Source of the DNA: an uncultured Clostridia bacterium
GTDB taxonomy: Bacteria > Bacillota > Clostridia > Christensenellales > CAG-138
Assembly: GCA_934633985.1 (NCBI GenBank)
Contig: CAKTYU010000012.1
Coordinates: forward strand, 1 to 39,742
Reading direction: 5' to 3'
DNA: 39,742 nucleotides
The notes beneath the pieces were generated by a model. That model was not told the DNA's origin and did not search any database. It saw only the letters and a list, made by a program, of their open reading frames with translations. Position numbers and translations under genes: made by a program. Shown here in pieces: positions 31,365-38,362 of this stretch (the first letter of the stretch is position 1; every line of letters begins with the position of its first letter).

Positions 31365-31456
31365 GGAGCAGTATCGAAGTGGTCATAACGGGCACGACTG
31401 GAAATCGTGTGACGGTCGAAAGCCGTCCGTGAGTTCGAATCTCACCTGCTCCGCCA
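31365..31456 (+). tRNA. tRNA-Ser (anticodon GGA)
   Basis: A 92-base tRNA with an encoded CCA. Acceptor arms GGAGCAG/CTGCTCC, anticodon arm CACGA/TCGTG around CTGGAAA (GGA), a long variable arm GACGGTCGAAAGCCGTC typical of type II tRNAs, and a T-loop TTCGAAT. It decodes UCC/UCU serine codons. Confidence 0.95.
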
Positions 31457-31461
31457 ACAAC

Positions 31462-31488
31462 AAAAGACCTCCCATAGGGAGGTCTTTT
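31462..31488 (+). terminator. Terminator of tRNA-Ser
   Basis: AAAAGACCTCCC/GGGAGGTCTTTT with a short ATA loop, 6 bases after the tRNA. Confidence 0.92.
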
Positions 31489-31588
31489 GTTGTTATGATG
31501 AAGAGGAGGGGGGATTCGAAGGGAACGTCCCCGTGAGGGGGAAAAGGCATCCGGTGGATGGCTTTTCAGTTCCCCGAGCTGGCGGCGG

Positions 31589-31631
31589 CACTGCCCCAGT
31601 GCCGCCGGACGAATCTCACCTGCTCCGCCAA
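31589..31631 (+). repeat. Duplicated tRNA-Ser 3' end, copy 2
   Basis: Its last 21 functional bases (31610-31630, CGAATCTCACCTGCTCCGCC plus A) are identical to the tRNA 3' end at 31436-31456. A further upstream block CACTGCCCCAGTGCCGCCGG is shared only with copy 3. There is no tRNA body. Confidence 0.92.
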
Positions 31632-31635
31632 AAAA

Positions 31636-31665
31636 GCAACCACCCATTCGGGTGGTTGTTTTTTT
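31636..31665 (+). terminator. Terminator after tRNA-end copy 2
   Basis: GCAACCACCC/GGGTGGTTGT with an ATTC loop, followed by TTTTTTT. Confidence 0.9.
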
Positions 31666-31820
31666 GCAGTTGTAATAGTGGGATTCGAAGGGGCGAGGGT
31701 TTGAGCGCGCCCAGTGGGCGAATAAGCGAAAAGCCTTGCCAGTGAGGTAAGGAGGTCGAGGAGCGCACGCGACGCTGACCAACTATACCGAACTGAGAGG
31801 TGTGCCGCTTATACCTGCCT

Positions 31821-31863
31821 CACTGCCCCAGTGCCGCCGGACGAATCTCACCTGCTCCGCCAA
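31821..31863 (+). repeat. Duplicated tRNA-Ser 3' end, copy 3
   Basis: A 43-bp match to copy 2 (31589-31631), ending in the same 21-base tRNA-Ser 3' end at 31842-31862. It too is followed by its own terminator. Confidence 0.92.
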
Positions 31864-31867
31864 CAAC

Positions 31868-31894
31868 AAAAGGACACCCTTGCGGTGTCCTTTT
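31868..31894 (+). terminator. Terminator after tRNA-end copy 3
   Basis: AAAAGGACACC/GGTGTCCTTTT with a CTTGC loop. Confidence 0.9.
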
Positions 31895-31994
31895 GCTATG
31901 ATAGCTATGATTTTTACACTCGCAGTCGAAGGAAGCTATGGCCCCTTTATGCTAAAATGCCTATATAATTATATATAAAAGGGGAACAAACCTA

Positions 31995-34115
31995 ATGAAG
32001 AAGATACTTTCGCTCCTGCTGGTCATGTTGTTTATTTTTGCCATGGGCGGGGGCGTCTATGCGGAAAATGGAGACGTAGATTCCATAGAATACCTGCGTG
32101 CAGTACAAACTATGCCCGGACAATATACGAGCCTTAGCCATCACAATAATTGTCCTCTTACAGGCACCGAAGGCGATGAACGAGATTCTATTCCCCTACT
32201 CAACCGCCTTACCTACACCGTAAATTCGGTTGAAGAGTGGTTTGAGATATATTCGCAAAGCCCGGATGACAATTCCGCGCTGGCAGGCTTTTTCGTGCCT
32301 ATGGACGAAGGCACCAAGGAAATAATAACCATGGGAACAAATCCGTTTCAAACGGATAAATGGGTCATCAACGAGCTTGATTCTCTCCGGAAAAGCGTTG
32401 GTAATAATTATACAGAGCTCAGCAAGCGCGACGGACAATGGGGAGTAGAATTTGTCGATGCGATCGCGACCGTGCGTTCTAATGGCCCGGAATATGAGTT
32501 TACCCCCACCGAAACCGTTCACACCTTCTGCATAAGCTGGAATGATGCCAGCGACACCATCTACTACGGAAGGTTTGATGCCGAGCTCACCCCCTCCGGG
32601 AACGGCCTTACCGATACAAACACAACCTACGTTTACAAGCAGCCTGCCGTTGAAAAGGGAAGGCTTACCGTTACCTGCCCCAACGCAACATGGGAATATT
32701 CCGCCGGCACTATCGCATTTAAGCAGACGGATGCGGAATCAAATGTCAATATATCGGTGACGGTGAACAAGCCGGAAGGATATGGTAATATCACAAGCGA
32801 ATCCATTGAGCTTCACGAAACCCTCAGCAACGCCGGAAGCGGTCTATTCCGCGGCTATTGGAAAATAGAATGGAAGGATAATAATAACAATGTCGTTCTG
32901 ACGGAGGTGCTTTACTGGACGCTTGACCCCATGGACGGAACAGAAACTTGGATGGAGAAGAGCTTCAAGCCAGCCCCCGCCTCGCGTACCGCTGTACGGC
33001 TGCTCGGCGAAAAGGAAAGAACCCTGCTGAAATACGATCAAAAAACCGGTTTGTGGTGCTTTGAAATACCAAAAGGCTCGGCTTCTAATGAGTACGACCT
33101 GCAAAAGCTCGCAACAGAGGAGGATTTCGTTGCCCTCACGCCGCCTGCAAACGCCAAGTATTTTAAATTTGTGGACTGGCAATGCCCCCGCTATAATGAC
33201 AAGACCGAGACAGTAAAAACCAGCCTAGATAGTATGGCTCCCGCTGAGATCGTCACGAGCAGCTTTTATAGGGACGGGAAGGTAATCATACCCTACGGCT
33301 CGTTCCTCAGCGAAACCACTCTTGATGGAACTGATATCAAAGTATACACCGTAAACTCGATGGGCAGCGGCATAGTATGCGTCAGATTCGTTCAATGGTT
33401 CGATGAAAGCAAACAACCAATAATCTTGGAAAATAATGATGCCACCGAGTATTTCGGCCTTGAGCTAAAGCCATACGGCGCAAAGGTGGATACCGATATG
33501 ATAAATATCAAGGACGGCAGCCTCGATGACCCTAACTGGAAAGGTTGGGACCAGCTAAAGGGCAAGACCGAGCCTGTGGTTCTGATGACGACACAAGACG
33601 GCTTTGCCAAGCTGTTTTACCTTCGCAGCAAGGATATGCTCTCGCAGGGCAGCGCGGAGGGCTACTATGAGCTGAAGGAGCTTTCCATAGTGGACGGCAA
33701 AGGCAATGAAATGAAGGTCGGCGAGCTAAAGGAAAAATATGATGTCAGCAAGGTCTATATTTTCTGGCCCCGCCCGCTGCTCATACCCAATATAAGCGAA
33801 GATGCTATCAGTGATTACAACATAGCTCTTAAGCATTACAAAAAAGCTGAGAACGATCTAACGGCAGAAGATGTGATGCTTCACATATCCCCCTCCGATC
33901 TCGGCTTCTGGTTTGAGGTAGAGTCCTTCTCCCCCTTCCTCCTCAGCTACACGCTCCCCGCGGGCAGCGCGGAAAATCCCGACACGCCCGACAGCACTGG
34001 CGACAGCTATTATCCATCCTACCATGGCCCGGTACAGCCGGTGCTGGTTCTCCCCCCTAAGACCGGAGACATCACGTTCTTCGGCTGGCTTAGGGTCCTG
34101 CTCGGCATAGACTGA
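31995..34115 (+). CDS. Large secreted surface protein with a vestigial sorting motif
   Basis: A 706-residue exported protein. Signal peptide 1-23 (KKILSLLLVMLFIFAMGGGVYA). The body has no domain I recognise; it is rich in beta-type sequence and includes a region DVMLHISPSDLGFWFEVESF followed by SPFLLSYTLPA, which resembles the last repeat of many wall proteins. A Pro/Ser/Tyr linker leads to LPPKTGD (residues 686-692), an LPxTG-like motif. Only 14 residues follow (ITFFGWLRVLLGID), too short for a normal membrane anchor and without a basic tail. The coding DNA is visibly more AT-rich than its neighbours up to about 33600, which suggests transfer. AAGGGG precedes the ATG. Confidence 0.8.
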   Translation: MKKILSLLLVMLFIFAMGGGVYAENGDVDSIEYLRAVQTMPGQYTSLSHHNNCPLTGTEGDERDSIPLLNRLTYTVNSVEEWFEIYSQSPDDNSALAGFFVPMDEGTKEIITMGTNPFQTDKWVINELDSLRKSVGNNYTELSKRDGQWGVEFVDAIATVRSNGPEYEFTPTETVHTFCISWNDASDTIYYGRFDAELTPSGNGLTDTNTTYVYKQPAVEKGRLTVTCPNATWEYSAGTIAFKQTDAESNVNISVTVNKPEGYGNITSESIELHETLSNAGSGLFRGYWKIEWKDNNNNVVLTEVLYWTLDPMDGTETWMEKSFKPAPASRTAVRLLGEKERTLLKYDQKTGLWCFEIPKGSASNEYDLQKLATEEDFVALTPPANAKYFKFVDWQCPRYNDKTETVKTSLDSMAPAEIVTSSFYRDGKVIIPYGSFLSETTLDGTDIKVYTVNSMGSGIVCVRFVQWFDESKQPIILENNDATEYFGLELKPYGAKVDTDMINIKDGSLDDPNWKGWDQLKGKTEPVVLMTTQDGFAKLFYLRSKDMLSQGSAEGYYELKELSIVDGKGNEMKVGELKEKYDVSKVYIFWPRPLLIPNISEDAISDYNIALKHYKKAENDLTAEDVMLHISPSDLGFWFEVESFSPFLLSYTLPAGSAENPDTPDSTGDSYYPSYHGPVQPVLVLPPKTGDITFFGWLRVLLGID

Positions 34116-34143
34116 AAAAATTCATGATATTCATACCGCTTTG

Positions 34144-34170
34144 GGCGGGGGTTCTCCCCCGCCTTATTCA
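34144..34170 (+). terminator. Terminator of the large surface protein gene
   Basis: GGCGGGGG/CCCCCGCC with a TTCT loop, then TTATTC. It overlaps the end of the hpt fragment. Confidence 0.85.
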
Positions 34171-34283
34171 TACACCTCTTTCTTTAGCACGCCTATGTAT
34201 GGCAGGTTGCGGTAGTGGCCCGCATAGTCGAGGCCGTATCCCACCACGAACTCGTCAGGTATGTCAAAGCCCACCGCGTCCGC
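34164..34283 (-). pseudogene. hpt: 3' fragment of hypoxanthine phosphoribosyltransferase gene
   Basis: About 39 codons ending in TAA at 34164-34166 encode VGFDIPDEFVVGYGLDYAGHYRNLPYIGVLK-type sequence (split here: VGFDIPDEFVVGYGLDYAG then HYRNLPYIGVLKKEVYE). This is the highly conserved C-terminus of Hpt. The catalytic and PRPP-binding parts are absent; similarity stops abruptly near 34283. A working hpt presumably exists elsewhere. Confidence 0.82.
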
Positions 34284-34289
34284 GCCGGG

Positions 34290-34514
34290 GCCGGCGCCAT
34301 GAATGAGTTCGTGGCCGCGCTGGATCCCGACAACAAGGTGAACAAGTCCGTGTATGAATCCAGCGGCGTCATACTCAAGGAGGTATCCCTGGGCCGTGCG
34401 GACGCTTGCCCCTATGCGTATCTCGTGCTTCCCTACTTCCTGGAGAACAACCTCGAGCTCAAGCTGAAATCTGTGGATATCGAACACCCCATCTACACCG
34501 AGGTGAACGGCTAT
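34290..34514 (+). pseudogene. Fragment of an amino-acid ABC transporter substrate-binding protein
   Basis: In frame from about 34290 the translation AMNEFVAALDPDNKVNKSVY, then EVSLGRADACPYAYLVLPYFLENN and LKLKSVDI, resembles the second lobe of polar amino acid binding proteins (the GRxDA...YFLxxNPxLK pattern). There is no start, signal peptide or first lobe. Frame is lost after about 34514, where the similarity passes to an ATPase fragment. Confidence 0.6.
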
Positions 34515-34522
34515 CCCAGACC

Positions 34523-34687
34523 TATAACCTCTTTAAAAACAAGACCGCTATTGAAAACATAATGGAGCCGATGGTAATATGTCAGAAGATGGAGCCGGAG
34601 CTCATTGCACAGGAGGGCACGCCGGAGGAAATATTCAACAGCGAAAACCCACGGGTGCAGAAATTCGTGGGATCAGTCTCAAAATAA
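34523..34687 (+). pseudogene. Fused fragments of an amino-acid ABC transporter ATPase
   Basis: YNLFKNKTAIENIMEPMV (34523 onward) matches the segment just after the Q-loop of polar amino acid transporter ATPases. It is joined around 34589 directly to ELIAQEGTPEEIFNSENPRV, the C-terminal end of the same protein. The signature, Walker B and switch regions are missing, so an internal deletion joined the two pieces. The stop TAA is at 34685-34687. Confidence 0.68.
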
Positions 34688-34703
34688 AGGAGGATAAGCA
34701 AAA

Positions 34704-35327
34704 ATGTATAAATGCGCGGAATGTACGCTGCACGGCTGCAAGGAAAGAAATATGGAAAAGACCATGAAATGCTGCCCAAGCAAGAGCGCTGATGTGCAGG
34801 AGAAGGCCAAAAGCCTTTATGAATTGAAGGAAAACCGCAATATCGCAAACAGCGCGGCCCTCGTCGAAAGCGAGGGCTACGGCAAGCTCTGCCGCATGGA
34901 GGAGATAATGCTTTTCTGCAATAAGTGCGGCTATAAAAAGATCGGGCTGGTGTTTTGCATAGGGCTGAAGGACGAGGCGAGGGAGGTCAGCAGGATATTG
35001 ACCCACAACGGCTTTGACGTGGTATCGGTGGTCTGCAAAAACGGGGCGGTGCCCAAGTCGCAGATCGGCATAAAGGCCGGGCAGACGCTTTCCGGCTGCC
35101 CCGATGAGGTGATGTGCAACCCCATAGGGCAGGCGCTGCTGATGAATGAGCAAAAGACGGAATGTAATATACTGCTGGGGCTTTGCGTCGGGCACGACAC
35201 GCTGGCGATGAAGTACCTCGAAGCGCCCACCACCGTGCTTGCGGTAAAGGACCGGGTCACGGGGCACAACCCCCTTGCGGCGATTTACGTTGCGGAAAGC
35301 TATTTCAAAAAGCGTTTCTTTAAATAG
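34704..35327 (+). CDS. DUF1847 family Cys-rich protein
   Basis: A 207-residue soluble protein with a Cys-rich N-terminus: C4, C7 (CAEC), C12, then C23/C24, likely a metal or iron-sulfur site. Further conserved pieces are YGKLCRMEEIMLFCNKCGYKK, IGLVFCIGLKDEAREV, AGQTLSGCPDEVMCNPIGQA and LLGLCVGHDTL. The set fits DUF1847, a putative metal-binding family of anaerobes with unknown function. AAAGGAGGATAAGC precedes the ATG. It lies right after the transporter remnants, but has its own intact frame. Confidence 0.8.
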   Translation: MYKCAECTLHGCKERNMEKTMKCCPSKSADVQEKAKSLYELKENRNIANSAALVESEGYGKLCRMEEIMLFCNKCGYKKIGLVFCIGLKDEAREVSRILTHNGFDVVSVVCKNGAVPKSQIGIKAGQTLSGCPDEVMCNPIGQALLMNEQKTECNILLGLCVGHDTLAMKYLEAPTTVLAVKDRVTGHNPLAAIYVAESYFKKRFFK

Positions 35328-35372
35328 GCCCCCCTGTGAAAAAACAGGTGGTTTGTAAAATTTAGACTAAGG

Positions 35373-35402
35373 CCCCCGAGTCGATTGACAGGGGGTTTTT
35401 TT
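35373..35402 (+). terminator. Terminator downstream of the DUF1847 gene
   Basis: CCCCC/GGGGG arms with a 13-base loop followed by TTTTTTT. A second small hairpin (CCTGT/ACAGG, about 35335-35350) lies before it. Confidence 0.65.
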
Positions 35403-35474
35403 GGTCCTAAGCTTTAGAAATTGAATAAAACATCAAGTGCAGGTAAATACTTGCAAAGAAACGGAGGAAGGACC

Positions 35475-37085
35475 ATGAAGAGGACAAAGAGGCTATGGGC
35501 GCTGCTGCTGGCGCTTGCCGCGGCGCTGTGCCTGCTGCCCGGCGCGGCGTTTGCAGAGGGGGAGTATTGCTATTGGCACAGGAACAGCAAAAAGTGTCCG
35601 GGCTATTACACCTATTATCAGAGGAGCATACACAGGAGCCTGGATATGAGCCCGAATTTTGGCGAAAATGGAGGCAATATACTTCCCGCGGTATATCTTT
35701 TGTACGAAGGAGACAGTAAAGCTGATACTACTAAAGTATATTGCTGTGACGCTGCGACCAGCGTATTGCCGAACGGTGAGGAAAAGATCCAGTATAGGCG
35801 GCTTACGCTGGAAAACGCGGGCTATTATTCGGCTGACAATGCGAAAAAAATACGCGCCATTACAAAAACTTCCTATCCTTTCGTAACGAAGGACGAAATG
35901 GTAAAGACGCTCGCGGAGCATGGTGTAGAAGCGGCCGATATCACAGAGGACGAGCTTCTTACAGCCGTACAGAACGCTATATGGAATTTTGCAAATGAAA
36001 AAGATAACGTCATTAAAGAATACTATTCCGGCACGCTGTATCATGCGTGGGACAAAGCTGATACTGAACATTATGATGCGGAGAGCAATAAATACAGCGG
36101 ATATGAAACGTTGACTCAGGTTACAAATGTAGAAACGAACATCGCCAAGGTCTACAACTACCTTATAAACATTGCTCCCGAGTCCGCCTCCCCCGGCGGC
36201 ATAGTGCTGAACGGCGTGCAGGCCGCCCCGCTGAGCGCCGGAACGAGCGGAGCGGTGGACGTGCTGCTTAGGTTCGAGCTGAAAAACGACAGGCACGGCG
36301 GCATAACGCTTGACGAAAAGGACGACCTTACCCTCGCGGCAAACAATCAAAGCTTCCCCTGCTCTGAATGGAAAAACGAGGGAAACGGAACGTACTCGGT
36401 GATGCTCAACGGAGTGACGGCCGGAGAAAATATAGACGTTGCCATATCCGGCGAGCAGTACCTCGCAAGGGACGCTTACTTCTATGAGCCGGTGGCGGGC
36501 AGGCACGCCGCCCAGTGCTTCGTGGGCGTCGCGGAGGGCAGCACGCCGGTATTTGCCAATGGCAGCTTTAGGATAGATGAAAAAACGGAGCGGCTGGCGT
36601 ATCTCAGTGTGAAAAAGACCAGCAATATGCCGGGCACATATAAATTCAGCGTGTATAAGGCGGAAAACGACGCGAAGGAGCTTATAAATACAGTAGAAAT
36701 AACAACTGCTGAAGCTAATACCTGTGTTGCGTCTGAGAAAATACTCCTTCCCGTCGGAACCTATATAGTTGAGGAAGAAGACGCCATAAAGGCGGGCTAT
36801 ACCCTCACCGTAAGGGCGGGCGGCAAGGCGTATGCCGTCAACAGCGAGGGCGGCAGGCCCTCCGTGCAGGTGACGCTGGGTGCAGACGGCGATGCGGAGG
36901 TCACGGTGGACTTCGTAAACTGCTATGAGGAGCGGCACACCCACGAGGAGCATTACGCCCCCGGGGAGCCGGTTCCCGCAATAGTGGTAATGCCCAAGAC
37001 CGGCGACGGGAGCGGGCTCATGGGCGCATTGGCGCTGCTGCTTGCCGCCGCTGCCTGCGCGCCCGGGCGCCCCAAAAGGGGATAA
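35475..37085 (+). CDS. Thioester-domain surface adhesin with sorting signal
   Basis: A 536-residue exported protein. Signal peptide 1-27 (LLALAAALCLLPGAAFA). A thioester-domain-like region follows: C90 in KVYCCDAA and Q166 in TAVQNAIWNFAN match the Cys and Gln that form the internal thioester of Gram-positive adhesins, used to bind host amines covalently. A beta-rich middle region follows. Then comes a Cna-B-like domain (about 373-483, LAYLSVKKTSNMPGTYKFSV...GTYIVEEED...VTVDFVN). The C-terminus is a sorting signal: MPKTGD (506-511), a hydrophobic stretch and a basic tail GRPKRG. GGAGGAAGG precedes the ATG. The thioester part is AT-rich, the rest GC-rich. Confidence 0.8.
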   Translation: MKRTKRLWALLLALAAALCLLPGAAFAEGEYCYWHRNSKKCPGYYTYYQRSIHRSLDMSPNFGENGGNILPAVYLLYEGDSKADTTKVYCCDAATSVLPNGEEKIQYRRLTLENAGYYSADNAKKIRAITKTSYPFVTKDEMVKTLAEHGVEAADITEDELLTAVQNAIWNFANEKDNVIKEYYSGTLYHAWDKADTEHYDAESNKYSGYETLTQVTNVETNIAKVYNYLINIAPESASPGGIVLNGVQAAPLSAGTSGAVDVLLRFELKNDRHGGITLDEKDDLTLAANNQSFPCSEWKNEGNGTYSVMLNGVTAGENIDVAISGEQYLARDAYFYEPVAGRHAAQCFVGVAEGSTPVFANGSFRIDEKTERLAYLSVKKTSNMPGTYKFSVYKAENDAKELINTVEITTAEANTCVASEKILLPVGTYIVEEEDAIKAGYTLTVRAGGKAYAVNSEGGRPSVQVTLGADGDAEVTVDFVNCYEERHTHEEHYAPGEPVPAIVVMPKTGDGSGLMGALALLLAAAACAPGRPKRG

Positions 37086-37087
37086 CG

Positions 37088-37117
37088 CAAAAAGAGAGGG
37101 GGATCCCCTCTTTTTTG
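37088..37117 (+). terminator. Terminator of the adhesin gene
   Basis: GAGGGG/CCCCTC stem flanked by A- and T-tracts (AAAAAGA...CTTTTTTG). Confidence 0.9.
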
Positions 37118-37120
37118 TAT

Positions 37121-37149
37121 TTGACAGGCCTGTTTCCCGACTGTAACAT
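37121..37149 (+). promoter_or_regulatory. Candidate promoter upstream of the lipoprotein sortase
   Basis: TTGACA (37121-37126), 17-base spacer, TAACAT (37144-37149). The leader to 37335 would be about 180 bases, so a closer promoter may exist. Confidence 0.5.
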
Positions 37150-37334
37150 AAACATAACGTAATGTAATAATAATGACAAAAACAGGCGTAAGGCCTTAAA
37201 AAAACCGCCTCGAACTATGAACATATTATGAAAATAACAACATGGGCTTTGCGCGGGGCGGCATTATGTGTTATGATTCATATACGTAGCGAAAAACATG
37301 GGCCCGCGTGGCCTTACAGGAGGATAAAAGCATA

Positions 37335-38273
37335 ATGAAAAAACTCGTTGCCCTTGTGATGACCGCCCTCTGCCTTTTGGCCGTAGGCTGCTCCAAGCAG
37401 GAAGATGATCAGATAATAGATGTAGTAGTTCCCAGCACGCCGGAGGCGGTAGTAACGCCTGTCCCCACCCCCGAGCAGCCGGAGGAGACCCCCGCGCCGG
37501 CATATACCTCCCCCTATACCGAGCAGATCGCAGCCCAGAAGGCCAAGAACGACGAGACCGTGGGCTGGATAAAGATACAGGGCACTAATATCGACTACCC
37601 CATAATGTACGACGCCACCGGCAAGCTGGGCTATTCCGCCAAGGACGCCGACGGCAAGAAGAGCACCGCGGGCGCAGTATATATGCACCATAACGTAGCC
37701 ACTGCGGACGCCTACGGCATAGGGCAGAATCTGGTGATAACCGCCCATAATTCCCGCGTGAGCAAGACCATGTTCCATCAGCTCCACCACATTCAGGAGG
37801 TAAACCTGGGCAAGACCGAGTGCGCCTACCGCAAGTGCAAGGAAGCGTTGGACCCCAACACCCTGCCCAACCTCAAGACTCCCGAGGGCCGCACCTGGGA
37901 GATAGCCCTTGACGGCATCGACGGGAAGTGGGAGGTATGGTCTTTCTATGAGGTAAACGATAAGGAGCCCGAAAAGACCCTCTATTATAATACCTGGTGG
38001 CCCGCCGACAACAAGAGCATAAAGTACACCTTTAAGACCCCCGACGCCGCCTTTGTGCAGGAGTGGATAGACACCCAGCTCAAGCGCAGCCAGATGGATC
38101 TCGGCGTTACCCCCAGCACTACCGATCAGTTCCTGACCGTATACACCTGCGGCGATAACCACGACTCCGACACTGCAACGTCCCGCCTGTACTTCTTCCT
38201 CAGGCAGGTAGAGCCCGCCTCCACCAAGTTCGGCGGAACGGCGGCGACCACGGAGACCACCCCTGCCGCATAA
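37335..38273 (+). CDS. Lipoprotein class-B-like sortase, catalytic residues intact
   Basis: A 312-residue protein. It opens with a lipoprotein signal (LLAVGC, lipid-attached C19), not with the usual membrane helix, then a Thr/Pro-rich tether. The sortase B-like domain begins at NDETVGWIKIQGTNIDYPIM. The triad is present: H138 in VITAHNSR, C272 in TVYTCGDN and R284 in TSRLYFFL. An insertion FHQLHHIQEVNLGK with CAYRKC is shared with the next gene. It may anchor a surface protein or act in a specialised transpeptidation outside the membrane. AGGAGGATAAAAGC precedes the ATG. The target motif is unknown. Confidence 0.85.
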   Translation: MKKLVALVMTALCLLAVGCSKQEDDQIIDVVVPSTPEAVVTPVPTPEQPEETPAPAYTSPYTEQIAAQKAKNDETVGWIKIQGTNIDYPIMYDATGKLGYSAKDADGKKSTAGAVYMHHNVATADAYGIGQNLVITAHNSRVSKTMFHQLHHIQEVNLGKTECAYRKCKEALDPNTLPNLKTPEGRTWEIALDGIDGKWEVWSFYEVNDKEPEKTLYYNTWWPADNKSIKYTFKTPDAAFVQEWIDTQLKRSQMDLGVTPSTTDQFLTVYTCGDNHDSDTATSRLYFFLRQVEPASTKFGGTAATTETTPAA

Positions 38274-38297
38274 GGGGGAAAAGCTGCTGAATTTACG

Positions 38298-38329
38298 GGG
38301 GGTACGCGAAAATAGGCGTTCCCCCTGTT
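38298..38329 (+). terminator. Weak hairpin between the two sortase genes
   Basis: GGGGGTACGC/GCGTTCCCCC arms around an 8-base loop, then TGTTTG. It may only partly terminate transcription. Confidence 0.45.
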
Positions 38330-38362
38330 TGCGAATTTATTGGTGAGAGGTAAAGTTTACCT

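Noticed and set aside
31589..31863. Additional tRNA-Ser genes
   Set aside because: Copies 2 and 3 hold only the 3' 21 bases; no acceptor 5' strand, D-arm or anticodon arm can be found.
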